Source: Dendrocalamus latiflorus
Taxonomy: Eukaryota > Streptophyta > Magnoliopsida > Poales > Poaceae
Reading direction: 5' to 3'
Length of the DNA stretch: 64,000 nt
NCBI GenBank assembly: GCA_017311315.1
Contig: CM029650.1
Span: forward strand, 13,163,884 to 13,227,883
Position numbers and translations under genes: made by a program. Positions 30,104 through 42,506 of this stretch are shown one piece after another; position 1 is the first letter of the stretch; every line of letters begins with the position of its first letter. The notes under the pieces were generated by a model. It ran no database searches. It saw nothing but the letters and a program-made list of their open reading frames with translations, and was not told the DNA's origin.

Positions 30104-33100
30104 ATGTCAGGAGAACCAGTGGACCTGCGGGCAGCGCCACATTCCCCTCGGACTAGGGGAATCATACAACACTTTGAGCGCCAAATGAAGCTGCACACTG
30201 AAGGACTTGATGAGGATGTACGGGTCGGGTCACTAATGAACGCCTTGGTCAATTGGAGGCCGCGCAGATCGACACCAACACTACACTTGCAACATTGGAG
30301 GCTTCCGTTGGCACCGTCAACACCTCACTTGCTGAGATTTTGAGACGTCTTGATGAGATGGGCCGTGCTTCTCCAGCTGCACCAACTCAGCGCACACGTA
30401 CCAACATTGGTGTCTTGGGCAGCAGGGTGGACCGGTGGACGAAAATGGTGGAGACGAATATGCGGCTGATACTGAGATCGATAATGATGAGGACGATCAC
30501 CGTCATCGTCAACCACGCCGGAATGAGGTACGTGAGAATGATGAATCACTTGGTAAGATTAAGTTCACTATGCCACCTTTTGATGGAAAATATAACCCTG
30601 ATGCTTATATCACTTGGGAATTGGCTGTTGATCAGAAATTTGCTTGTCATGCATTTCCTAAAAACAAAGGGTTAGGGCTGCTACTAGTGAGTTTACTGAC
30701 TTTGCGTCTGTTTGGTGGAGTGAATATTGTAAGAAAAATCCTTTAACCATACCACAAACTTGGGATGCATTAAAAAGAATGATGCGAGCTAGATTTGTTC
30801 CCTCATATTATGCACGTGATTTGTTACATAAGTTGCAACAATTGAGGCAAGGTAGTAAAAGCGTAGAGGAATATTTTCAAGATTTGCAAACAGGAATGAT
30901 GTGTTGTGACTTAGAGGAAACTGAGGAAGCTGCTATGGCTAGGTTTATGGGTGGTTTGGATCGTGAAATTCAGGACATTTTAGATTACAAGGAATATAAT
31001 TCTATCACTCGTTTATTTCATCTTGCTTGTAAAGCTAAAAGAGAAGTACAGGGACGACGCTCGAGCACTAGGACTAATGTTTCTGCAGGTCGTGGTAACA
31101 TTTGGTCTCAACGTGCATCTGCTGCACCATCAAATCAACCGACTGCACCTTCTTCCTCCCACGGCAAGCCACAGTTTTCATCATCAAACTCAGCATCTCG
31201 GGCATCCGAAGCAACAAAGGGGACAGCCCAAGCACATGCAAAGAGCTCTTCATCCGTTGCATCTACGGGACGAACGAGGGATATCCAATGTCATCAATGC
31301 AAGGGGTATGGCCACGTGCGGAGTGAATGCCCAAGCAAGCGTGTTTTGATTGTGAGAGATGATGGTGAGTATTCTTCTGCCAGTGATTTGGATGAGGATA
31401 CATATGCTATGCTTGCAGCTGACCATGCAGGTAGTGGGAAGGAGCAAGAAGAAGAGCACATTGGTGCTGATGATGCAGAGCGCTATGAGAGCCTCATTGT
31501 TCAGCGTGTGTTGAGTGCACAAATGGAGAGGACGGAGCAAAATCAGCGGCACATCCTTTTCCAAACAAAGTGTGTCGTGAAGGAACGCTCATGCCGTGTG
31601 ATCATTGATGGAGGGAGCTGCAACAACTTGGCGAGCTCCGATATGGTGGAGAAGCTTGCGTTGAACACCAAACCTCACCCACAACCTTACTACATTCAAT
31701 GGTTCAATAACAGCGGCAAGGTGAAGGTAACACGAATGGTGAGAGTAAATTTCGCTATTGGTTCTTATCATGATGTTGTAGAATGCGATGTTGTCCCTAT
31801 GCAAGCATGCTCTATGCTGTTAGGTAGACCGTGGCAATATGATAAAGATTCACTGCATCATGGTAAGACAAACCAATATTCATTTGTGCATCATGACAAG
31901 AAAATTGTGTTACATCCTATGTTTTTTGAAGCTATTTTCAAAGATAAAATTGCTAGAGCTAGTAGAGAGAAAAATCAGGAGCATAATACGAGTGAAAATC
32001 AGATTGTAGCAAACGAACTTGAGCAACATAAAAAGAGAAACTCTAAATCTGTTCATGATACGAAAAATGAGATTAAATTAAAAGGTGCAAGTTTTCTTGC
32101 TACTAAGTCTGATGTGAATGAGCTGGATGCTACTACTTCTGTTTGCTATGCCTTACTTTGCAAACAGGCTTTATTTTCATTCGAGGAGGTATCTTCTTCT
32201 GTGCCTCCTGCTGTCGCTAATCTTTTGCAGGAGTACATGGATGTCTTTCCAAAAGACGTGCCACCAGGGCTACCACCAGTGCGAGGGATTGAACACCAGA
32301 TTGATTTGATTCCCGGGGCATCTTTGCCCAATCGTGCGCCATACAGGACCAATCCGGAAGAAACTAAGGAGATTCAACGACAAGTTCAAGGTCTGCTTGA
32401 TAAAGGTTATGTGCGTGAGTCTCTTAGTCCTTGTGCTGTTCCGGTAATTTTAGTGCCTAAGAAAGATGGATCATGGCGTATGTGTGTGGACTGTAGAGCG
32501 ATCAATAACATTACCATTAGATATCGTCACCCTATTCCTAGGTTAGATGATATGCTTGATGAATTAAGTGGCTCTACTGTTTTCTCTAAAGTTGATTTGT
32601 GTAGTGGGTACCACCAAATTCGCATGAAATTGGGAGATGAATGGAAAGCAGCATTTAAAACTAAGTTCGGTTTGTATGAGTGGTAAGTGATGCCGTTTGG
32701 TTTAACTAATGCACCTAGCACATTCATGAGTTTAATGAACGAGGTTTTGCGTGCTTTCATTGGCAAATTTGTGGTGGTATATTTTGATGATATATTGATA
32801 TATAGAAGATCACTAGAGGAACACCTTTGCCATTTACATGCTGTTTTTTATGCTTTACGTAATGCACGTTTATTTGGTAACCTTGAGAAGTGCACATTTT
32901 GCACGGATCGAGTCTCTTTTCTTGGCTATGTTGTTACTCCACAGGGGATTAAAGTTGATCAAGCCAAGGTTGAGGCAATACAGAGTTGGCCGACTCCTAA
33001 AACGGTCACGCAGGTGCGAAGTTTTCTAGGACTTGCTGGATTCTATCGTCGTTTTGTGAAGGGTTTCAGCACCATCGCCGCGCCATTGAATGAGCTCACT

Positions 33101-35224
33101 AAAAAGGGGGTGCCGTTTACTTGGGGGAATGCACAGGAAAACGCCTTCAACACATTGAAAGATAAGTTAACACATGCACCATTACTCCAACTTCCAGATT
33201 TTAGTAAGACTTTTGAGCTAGAATGTGATGCTAGTGGAATTGGATTGGGTGGTGTGCTGTTGCAAGAAGGTAAACATGTGGCATACTTTAGTGAAAAATT
33301 GAGTGGGCCTAGTTTGAACTATTCTACTTATGAAAAGGAATTATATGCTCTAGTTCGAACTTTAGAGACATGGCAACATTATTTATGACCCAAAAAATTT
33401 GTCATTCATTCTGATCATGAGTCATTAAAGCATATTAGAAGTCAAGGAAAATTGAACCGTAGGCATGCAAAGTGGGTTGAATTCATAGAGTCTTTTCCTT
33501 ATATCATAAAACACAAAAAGGGAAAGGAGAATGTTATTGCTGATGCATTGTCTAGGAGATATGCCATGCTCTCACAACTTGACTTCAAAATTTTTGGATT
33601 GGAAACAATTAAGGAGCATTATGTTCATGATGATGATTTTAAAGATGTGTTGCTGAATTGCAAAGAGGGAAAAACGTGGAATAAATTTGTTCTAAATGAT
33701 GGATTTGTGTTTAGAGCTAACAAACTATGCATTCCAGCTAACTCCGTTCGTTTGTTGTTGTTACAGGAAGCGCATGGAGGTGGGCTGATGGGGCATTTTG
33801 GAGCGAAGAAGACGGAAGACATACTTGCTAATCATTTCTTTTGGCCAAAGATGAGACGTGATGTGGAACGTTTTGTTGCTCACTGCACTACATGTCAAAA
33901 GGCTAAGTCACGACTTAATCCTCACGGTTTGTATATGCCTCTATCTGTTCCTAGTGTGCCTTGGGAAGATATTTCTATGGATTTTGTTTTAGGACTGCCT
34001 AGGACAAAGAAGGGGAGGGATAGTATATTTGTTGTTGTGGATAGATTTTCTAAGATGGCACACTTCATACCATGTCATAAAAGTGATGATGCTACCAACA
34101 TTGCTGATTTGTTCTTTCGTGAAGTTGTTCGCTTGCATGGTGTGCCAAATACAATAGTTTTTGATCGTGACACTAAATTCCTTAGCCATTTTTGGAGAAC
34201 TTTATGGGCTAAATTGGGGACTAAGCTGTTATTTTCGACTACATGTCATCCCCAAACTGATGGGCAAACTGAAGTTGTGAATAGAACTTTATCTACCATG
34301 CTTAGGGCTGTTTTGAAAAAGAACATTAAAAAGTGGGAAGAATGCTTACCTCATATTGAATTTGCTTATAATCGTTCGCTGCATTCTACTACAAAGTTGT
34401 GCCCTTTTGAGATTGTCTATGGCTTTGTGCCTCGTGCTCCTATTGATTTGCTACCACTTCCATCTTCGGAGAAGTTAAATTTTGATGCTAAACAGCGTGC
34501 TGACTTGATGTTGAAAATGCATGAGACAACAAAAGAAAATATTGAACGCATGAATGCTAAATATAAACTTGCTGGTAGTAAAGGAAGGAGGCATTTAACT
34601 TTTCAACCGGGTGATTTAGTTTGGTTGCATTTGAGAAAAGAAAGATTTCCTGAATTGCGGAGGTCTAAGTTGATGCCTAGAGCTGATGGTCCTTTCAAAG
34701 TGTTGGAAAAGATTAATGACAATGCATATAAACTTGAGTTGCCTGCAGATTTTGGGGTTAGTCCCACCTTTAACATTGCAGATTTGAAGCCATACTTGGG
34801 AGAAGAAGATGAGCTTGAGTCGCGGACGACTCAAATGCAAGAAGGGGAGGATGATGAGGACATCCTTTCCATGCATACAACCATGCCGACTCCACATCAA
34901 ACCGAAACTATGATACAAGGACCAATGACTAGAGCACGAGCACGTCAACTTAACCATCAGGTAAATGCGTTCCTATGTTTGCATACAAATGTTTCAAAGA
35001 ATGGAATACTACTTAATTCTTGTGATGATTTAATTGTCCTTAGGAACCATGGGGAAGAACCACATGAGCTCAAGTATAGAAGTGGAACCGTCAAGCGCAA
35101 ACCAAGTCCTGTTCACGAGTTTGACTCGGATTCGGCCTTGCTGACAACATCTACTTCAAACGGCCATAACTTTCGATCCAGAAGGTTTCTCAGGGCCCAT
35201 GAGTACTCGTTGGAAATCTCTTGA
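30104..35224 (+). pseudogene. gag-pol polyprotein of element B, three gag frameshifts and two pol stops
   Basis: Colinear with the 1665-residue A protein. Relative to A, gag has a 5-base duplication (GGGTC, about 30222-30231), an 8-base insertion near 30430 and a 1-base loss near 30667. Together they restore the frame but leave a scrambled stretch. From 30779 it is open to a TAA at 32684-32686 (Leu to stop, just before VMPFGLTNAPS), then to a TGA at 33386-33388 (Trp to stop, after TWQHYL), then to 35224. Zinc knuckle (CHQCKGYGHVRSEC), protease (IIDGGSCNNLAS), RT (VPKKDGSWRMC, VVVYFDDILIY), RNaseH (ECDASGIGLGG) and integrase (CTTCQKAKS, DRDTKF, TDGQTEVVNR) are all visible. The last 124 or so residues are LTR-encoded. 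It is a recent pseudogene with few lesions. Confidence 0.93.
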
Positions 35225-35797
35225 AGTCTACTTTCAGATGAATCTGGTCTCACCTCGAAATTCCAACTGAGCCGGTCAGAAACTGCAAAACAAGTCATGT
35301 CACTTTTCCAGTCCGAGTCAAAGTGGTCCTTGGGCCTTGTAATCGAGTCCTGTTCAGCTTCCATGTGTTTTGGCCGACCCTCCACCTTCCGTGTCCCTTA
35401 AATAGGCAGCCGCACCCTCTTCTAGGGTTTGGGTTTTGATAGACTAAGTTAGCTTTTGCTACTTTGCCTTGTACTCGCGCGTGTCGGCTAGACCGCCCGG
35501 ATACTTGTCTTCGGAACCCCACCGTTCTTCTGATTTCGATTGAATCCTGTATCATTTATTTGCAATTGAGTTGCTGTTCATCTTGTTCTTGCCTGTTCTT
35601 CGATTGCTTGCAGGAACAAGTACCCTCGTGGTTAGGTTGATCGTGCGCCGACAAGGTCACGAATAATCTCTGGAGTTGGTATATCGATCGCTAAGGCGCA
35701 ACGTCCTTGGATGGTTGTAGTCGGGTCGTCAACGTCTTCTCCTTCCCCAATCGAATCTACCACTCTCATCGAAAGATCGGGACCGCTAGTGCTATCG
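34852..35797 (+). repeat. 3' LTR of element B (AB family)
   Basis: It follows the polypurine tract (AAGAAGGGGAGGA, 34839-34851) and starts TGATGAGGACATCC. The end is altered to CTAGTGCTATCG where A has CTAGTCCTATCA, so the terminal base and an inner base differ. It carries about 30 extra bases near 35060 relative to A. It abuts an L4-type fragment with no visible duplication. Confidence 0.88.
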
Positions 35798-36138
35798 AGG
35801 TTGTTGTTTCCATATGACAAACTCGAGTGCTCAGGCCATCTAGGGTGGTAAGTGTTAGGGTATGTCCCACTCGGCTGAGCAAAGCTCATCTTGTAACACT
35901 TTGGAGTGGACAAATAACCACGCTAGCACTCAATAGGTGAATGACCCTGAAAACCACAAGTCTGGCCTATAGGAACAATATGAGAGTAGGCACCTGAGAA
36001 AGAACTGTATTGATCATGCCCACTCTCTAACACAATCCCTCACTCTAAAGCATAGCATTCTAACTGACAAGGCATTAGATTTATCACAAATTTGGATAAA
36101 TATGATAAGAAAGACAAGTCAACATAAACACAAAAAGT
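35797..36138 (-). repeat. Fragment of the L4-type element interior
   Basis: It matches 43056-43398 at high identity over about 340 bases, in the same orientation. The minus frame includes CYKMSFAQPSGTYPN and TYHPRWPEHSSLSYGNNN, a gag-like signature. It lies between the B LTR and the C leader and ends precisely where the C leader begins. Confidence 0.85.
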
Positions 36139-36861
36139 TTATGTGTTGAACATATTTGGGTGTTTGGCAAATACGTCTTTTAATTACCTTTATACCCCTA
36201 CCTTCCACAAAAAGTTTGTGACCCATATACCTCAATAGACTCAGAACGAGTTGAACATATTTGGGTGTTTGGCAAGGTAAAAAAAGAGGTGAGAAAAAAA
36301 GAGAGGAAAAAAAGAGACAGAAGGCTGATTGGGTGAGTGGTTCTAGTTCATATTTTCAGTTTGAGTGATTAAAATTCTTGAGCAATCCTGTGCCCTCTTT
36401 TCTTGCTATTGCAATTGGCTAGCGTCTCTCCTAGCACTTGATGCAAACGAGCTATTTTCTTAAATGTTTCTATTTAGCTCATTCCTTTGTTGCATTGAGT
36501 CACATTGATCGTTGCGTGTGCGTTCATACACATCACTTATATCTATTGGATCAGCACATAGGCAATATTTTCTAGCTTGGATTATTACTTAATTTTACAA
36601 CATCGTGAAATTCAGATCGTGTATGATAAATACTTCCTAACCAAGCTCCACAAAATATCCTTTGCTGTGCAATTGTGAGTCACTTTTAAATCCGCTTGAT
36701 CATCACTTGTTATTGTAGCCACCACCAAGTGTAAGTTTCTTTTGACCTCAATTCACTTCGGAAAGGTAAGAATTTTACTTGGTTGAGGAAAAGTGAGATT
36801 GAGTGACTCCACATATTACCCATATATTTGTGGCTTTTCTGTCTTCTTTGTGCTACTAACC
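36139..36861 (+). other. Partial leader of element C
   Basis: It matches the E leader in inverted orientation. A 26-base segment beginning GTTGAACATATTTGGG occurs twice, about 100 bases apart (near 36151 and 36251), where E has it once. A purine-rich AAAAAGAGAGG run follows. Confidence 0.75.
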
Positions 36862-38410
36862 ATGTCAGGTGGAAACGACAACATGGGAGAGGAGCATGGT
36901 CTGAATTCCCCAGTGACTTGTTTTCAATTCCAAGCTTTGAGGGGAACTTTGCGCAATGAGTTTGCCGTCACTACTTCTGCCCTGGAGGAGCAATTCAAGG
37001 CAGAAATCAACAACTCCACACAAGACATGCGCATTGAGATGAACCAACAAATGAATGTATTATGTACCAACATTGTGAACGACGTGGTGCGCGCACTTCA
37101 ACCACAACATGAGGAAGGCAGTGTTCATCGTGGGGATGGCATACCTCCACGAGATGAGGGAGCAGGAATGGCTCGAGGTAGCCAGATGCACAACAACGGC
37201 AAGACCGCGTGGTGGCAAACGCCATCCGTCCACCCCCGCCTGGGAGAGCTGCAAGGGGCGGCTTCCATGGTCCGGGGAGGGGCCATGGACATGGAGGCCG
37301 TGGTTGGGGAGCACTTCACTTTGACGACGATGACTTTCCGCACTACGATGACGGCTACCTCCGCCGTAATCGTTATGGCGAAGAACGACCACACGAGGAG
37401 GAATTTGGTAAGCTCAAATTTACAATGCCTTCGTTTTCAAGTACACATGAGCCCGAAGAATACCTCACTTGGGAACTCAAGGTGGACAAGGTGTTCCGCT
37501 TGCACAACTATTCTGAAGAAAAGAAAATCCATATGGCAGGACTAGAATTCAATGAGTATGCCTTGGTTTGGTGGGAACAAGTGCAAAACCAAAGGATGGA
37601 GAACAATGAGCCACCCATCACTACATGGGAAGAGATGAAGTACCATATGAGGGCATTGTTTGTTCCTAAACATTACAAACATGATCTTTTTGATAAATTG
37701 CAGAATTGAAGCAAGGGAGTTTCACGATTGAGGAGTATTACAAAGAGATGGAAATGGCTATGATAAGGGCTAATGTTTATGAACAAGAGAGCAAACTATC
37801 GCCTGATTTCTTGCTGGTTTGCATCCTTCCATCAAGCGAATTGTTGAATTTCAACCCTACAACAACATGGTGGAGTTGGTACATCAAGCCACTAAGGCTG
37901 AGAGGCAAGTACAATAGGACATACGGGTTTCAAAATTATCTTCCTACACTTCCCGTACAGCACCTACAGGAGGTAAAACCACATCTCGTTTCAATTCATT
38001 GAAAACTAACCCATCTAGTGGAAGTTTTACTCCTAGTGCACGTGCTGCCACGAGTGTCAAGAACGTCACTCCTTCTTTTCCAAAAAGAGGACCAGTCCCA
38101 TCTTCATCATCTTCTGTTGGTTCTACGTCCAAGAGTAGCTCCATCTAATGTTTCAAGTGTCTTGGTCGCGGACATATGCAAAAGGATTGCCCAAATAGCA
38201 AGGTAATGTTGGTAACTGAGAATGGAGAATATGATTCTGCTGAAGAAAATGGAGAGCACCTTGCTGATTTTGAGGTGTTTGAGGATGGCCATGAGGAAGA
38301 AACAGAAGAAGAAACACAAAGAAATGGGTGTTGTAACCCCGAGTCTGGCCCTATCCTTGTGTGCACCCCTTTGGTGTTGAGCGTTCAAACCAAATCCAAT
38401 CATGAATAGC
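36862..38410 (+). pseudogene. gag and zinc knuckle of element C
   Basis: The start is at 36862 (MSGGNDNMGEEHG). The helical N-terminus is open to about 37195. After a frameshift, 37209-37709 gives a Gly/His-rich stretch, FGKLKFTMPSFSS, PEEYLTWELKVDKVF, VWWEQVQNQ and LFVPKHYKHDLFDKL. A one-base loss near 37707 and another lesion near 37790 follow. The zinc knuckle CFKCLGRGHMQKDC at about 38149-38190 is preceded by a TAA. Gln-to-stop (TAG) occurs near 38406. It is nonfunctional. Confidence 0.88.
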
Positions 38411-41400
38411 GCTGCAACCTTTTCCAAACAATAGCTCAGGTAAGTAAAGATAATAAGTGTTGCAAAGTTATTATTGATGGAGGTAGTTGTCATAACCTAG
38501 CTAGCAAAGAACTTTGCACTAACCTAGCTCAGTGGTTGAATAATAATGGTTCCATGAATGTTGGGTAAACTGTTGATGTTAGCTTTCAAATTGGTTCTTA
38601 TCGTGATACTGTAGAATGTGATGTTGTGTCCATGGAAGTATGTCACTTGTTATTAGGTAGGCCATGGCAATATGATCGTTCTGTTGTTCATGATGGTAGG
38701 ACTAATCAATACAAATTCATGTGGAACAATAAGGAAATAACGCTGCTGCCATTAACTCCTTCTCAAATCATACATGATAACATGCAAAAAGTTGATGTGA
38801 AAGCAGAGAGTGAGAAAGTGAAGGAGCAAAAGAATGAGATTCCACAAAAGGTGAGAGAGAGCCACAAGCTAAAATTGAGTGGAAAAAGAAAGGATGATGG
38901 AGAGAGAAAGTTAGTCATGATAGCCACCAAATCTGATTTGAGAGTGATGAGAGGTGAATCCACTTTGGAGCATTTGGTATTGCTGTATGCTTTCTACTAA
39001 TGACTTAACCTCTCTTCCTAGAGTGGTTTCTCAATGTTACATGCTTATAAAGATGTCTTTCCGGAGGAGGTACCTACTGGTCTACCACCCATTCGCGGCA
39101 TTGAACATCAAATTGATTTGGTACCTGGAGCTCCACTTCCCAACCGGCCGCCGTATCGCACAAACCCGGAGGAGACAAAAGCAATTCAGCGGCAAGTGCA
39201 AGCGCTCATGGAAAAAGGGTACGTACGCGAAAGTCTTAGTCCTTGTGCCATTCCTATCATTCTTGTTCATAAGAAAGATGGTACATGGAGAATGTGTGTT
39301 GACTGTAGGGCTATCAACAATATCACCATTTGTTATCGTTATTATATTCCTAGGTTAGATGATATGCTTGATGACTGGAGTGGTTCCACTATCTTTTCTA
39401 AGATTGATTTGCGTAGCGGATATCATCAGATTAGAATGTAACATGGTGATGAGTGGAAAACATCTTTCAAAACAAAATTTGGATTGTATGAATGGTTAGT
39501 GATGCCTTTTCTAATGCTCCTAGTACATTCATGCGATTAATAAACCATGTTTTGAGACATTTCATTGGAAAATTTGTGGTAGTATATTTTGATGACATCT
39601 TGATATATAGTCGCTCATTGGAAGAACATGTTGAACACATTAGAATTTAGACAAGTGCTAGAAGTGCTACGATCTGAACAATTGTATGCTAATCTTGAGA
39701 AGTGTACCTTTTGCACAAACAAAGTGGTGTTCTTAGGCTATGTTGTTTCAGCTCAAGGAATTGAAGTTGATGAATCTAAAATTGAAGCTATTCACAATTG
39801 GCCTACTCCTGTGAATGTTAGTCAAATTCGTAGCTTCCATGAGCTCGCTAGTTTCTATCGCCGCTTTGTGAAATATTTTAGCACCATTGCTGCCCCATTA
39901 AATGAATTAACAAAAAAAGGAGTCACTTTCGAGTGGGGAGAGAAGCAAGACAAAGCTTTTGCTGAATTGTAGAAATGTTTGACTGAAGCACCCTTGCTTG
40001 TTTTACCAGATTTCACTAAAACTTTGAGATTGAATGTGATGCTAGTGGAATAGGTATTGGTGGTGTTTTGATGCAAGAAAGAAAACCTGTTGCATATTTT
40101 AGTGAGAAACTTCATGGTGCACAATTGAATTATCCTGTTTATGACAAAGAATTGTATTCTCTTGTGCATACAATAGAGACTTGGCAACATTATCTTTGGT
40201 CTAAAGAATTTGTCATTCATTCTGATCATAAATTTTGAAATATTTGAAAGGTCAAGCTAAATTGAACCGTGGACATGCTAAGTGGGTTGAATCCATTGAG
40301 ACTTTTCCATACGTTGTTAAAATACAAGAAAGGCAAGGAAAATGTGGTGGCTGATGCATTGTCTAGAAAGTAAAAGTTCCAGGGCCAGAGAGTTTGAAAG
40401 ATTTGTATGCTTCTGATCATGACTTTTCAGCACCATTTACTAATTGCAAAGATGGAAAAGGGTGGGATAAGTTTCATGTTCATGATGGTTTTCTCTTTCG
40501 CATGAACAAACTATATGTTCCAGATTCTTCTGTGCGTTTGCTACTATTGCAGGAGTCTCATGCAGGATCATGCAGGAGGATTGATGGGTCACTTTGGAAG
40601 AGAGAAGACATACATGATGTTGGCCGATCACTTCTATTGGCCAAAAATGAGGCGCGACGTCGAAAGATTTGTTCTTTATGCATCACATGCCATAAAGCAA
40701 TGTCAAAACTCAATCCACATGGTTTGTATACTCCACCGCCAGTTCCTAGTGTTCCTTGGGAAGATAATGCATAGATTTTGTGTTGGGATTACCTAGAACC
40801 AAGAGGGGGAGGGATTCAGTCTTTGTTGTTGTGGATCGGTTTTCTAAAATGGCACATTTTATTCCCTGTCATAAGAGCGACGATGCGTCACATGTAGCTG
40901 ACTTATTTTTCAGGGAGATTGTGAGGTTGCACTGAATGCCAAGAACTATTGTTTCAGATCGTGACGTCAAGTTCATGAGCTACTTTTGGAAGACTTTGTG
41001 GGCCAAGTTTGGGAGAAAGTTGTTGTTCTCAACGACTTGTCACCCACAAACAGATGGACAAACGGAGGTAGTGAACCGTACACTCTCAATGCTGCTGCGG
41101 ACAATGATCAAAAAGAATTTGAAAGAGCGGGAAGATTGTCTACCGCATGTGGAATTTGCATATAATCGGGTGGTGCATTCTACAACTCAATTATGTCCAT
41201 TTGAGGTGGTGTAGGGTTTCAAACTGATCACGCCACTTGACTTGATGCCACTTCCATTACAAGAACGTACAAATATGGAGGCTTCTAAGCGTGCTGATTT
41301 TGTGAAAAAAAACTCCATGAAAAGTCTAAAGAGGTAATTGAAAAGAAGGTACGTGCCTACGCTGCTAAAGCTAACAAGACTAGAAAGAAAATGCTATTTG

Positions 41401-41620
41401 AACCAGGTGACTTAGTATGGGTGCATCTTCGCAAAGAACGCTTTCCAGGGAAGCGTAAATCAAAATTGATGCCCCGTGGTGATGGTCCTTTTAAAGTACT
41501 TGCCAAGATCAATGACAACACATACAAGATAGAGCTTCCGGGAGACGATTATGGGGTGAGTACTACTTTAATGTTGCTGATTTATCACCATTCTATAGAG
41601 AAGATGGCATAGAGTCGAGG
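38411..41620 (+). pseudogene. protease, RT, RNaseH and integrase remnant of element C
   Basis: The protease IIDGGSCHNLASKELC is followed by a deletion of about 15 codons and then MNVG with a TAA. RT shows YRTNPEETKAIQ, CVDCRAINNITI and YFDDILIYSRS, with a stop at 39439 and a small deletion near 39510 in the MPFG region. RNaseH and integrase are in several frames: NELTKKGVTFEWG, DASGIGIGG, CHPQTDGQTEVVNR, VEFAYNRVVHSTTQ and FEPGDLVWVHLRKERFPGKRKSKLM. At least ten disabling changes are visible. It is old and inactive. Confidence 0.88.
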
Positions 41621-41644
41621 ACGACTCCTTTTCAAGAGGGGGGA

Positions 41645-42506
41645 TGATGAGGACATCCCTATTACACATTCTTCATCCACTCCAAGTGTGCATGACAAAG
41701 CTAGTGCTGAGGCTCCAAAAGGTCCTATGACAAGAGCAAGAGCTAAGCTACTTCAACAACAGGTGCTTTTGTTTCTTAAAGAGTCTTCTATTACATTAGA
41801 GGAGAATAGCATACTACCTAATGCAAATATGTTATGTGTTCTCAGATTTGAAGCAACAGAAGATCAAGTGGAGAAGGACCAACTGGCCACGAATCATGAC
41901 AAGAGTCCATGCGGACAAGGAGCTAGGATATATGTGTCCAGCAAGCAGCCATCAAATCAACGGAAAGCCACGTGATCACATATCTCATGGCGTGCACAAA
42001 GACGTGGCCTGCGTGCCAAAGGGTGACCGAGTCCATCTCAATCTCGGTCTTGTAATAGGATAGGGGCTTAGCCTGAAAAATAAAGAAAACAGATTGCTAA
42101 GTTTTAGGAATTGGATTAGGAAACCTTGATCGAATAAGGGATTGATTCGGCCAAGACTTTCTTTGCGCAAGTCGGGGAAACACTATAAAGCCCCCTTGTA
42201 GCCCCTTTTGTTTGGGCAGACCACGTTTGAGAAAAATTAATCTACTATAGTTTTCGATTTTAGCATTGCTGCCGAAATTCCTTATGGAATTAGGAGTATC
42301 TTCTTCAATCAAGATCGTTCAGCCTTTCCGCTGGGAATTGGGTGCACGATAGATCATCGCTTGGTGGTCGGCGAAATCAACACGAGTGTGTTTTGGCGGA
42401 TTAAAGAGTGTTCGTCCCTTGCACTGGCATTGGAGGATCATAACGATTCATCAAGACTCCCGTGAGTATCCATCCTACGTCGAGAAGATCGGGCGACCCC
42501 GTATCA
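41645..42506 (+). repeat. 3' LTR of element C (862 bp), AB/C-type start with an L2-type end
   Basis: It starts TGATGAGGACATCCC after a polypurine tract (TTCAAGAGGGGGGA, 41631-41644) and ends GACCCCGTATCA. The first part encodes the LTR protein module (GPMTRARAKLLQQQV, SILPNANMLCVLRF). From about 42220 it follows L2. A TATA-like CACTATAAAG is near 42182. The middle (41940-42200) matches neither family. At 42507 it meets L4-type gag sequence. Confidence 0.88.

Larger units (their letters stand above)
29405..35797 (+). mobile_element. Element B: gypsy element of the AB family, lacking its 5' LTR
   Basis: A leader piece (29405-30103), gag-pol with several lesions (30104-35224) and a 3' LTR (34852-35797) are present. 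The leader matches the A leader (about 49560-49830, minus) and starts abruptly at 29405, fused head-to-head to the D leader. Primer site and 5' LTR are missing. It is closely related to A throughout. Confidence 0.92.
36139..42506 (+). mobile_element. Element C: decayed gypsy element, 5' LTR missing
   Basis: Leader (36139-36861), gag, protease, RT, RNaseH, integrase, polypurine tract and 3' LTR (41645-42506) are in order. The primer site and 5' LTR are absent. Many frameshifts, stops and small deletions make it older than B, D, A and E. It relates most closely to D in pol and to G and the piece at 18296 in gag. Confidence 0.9.
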
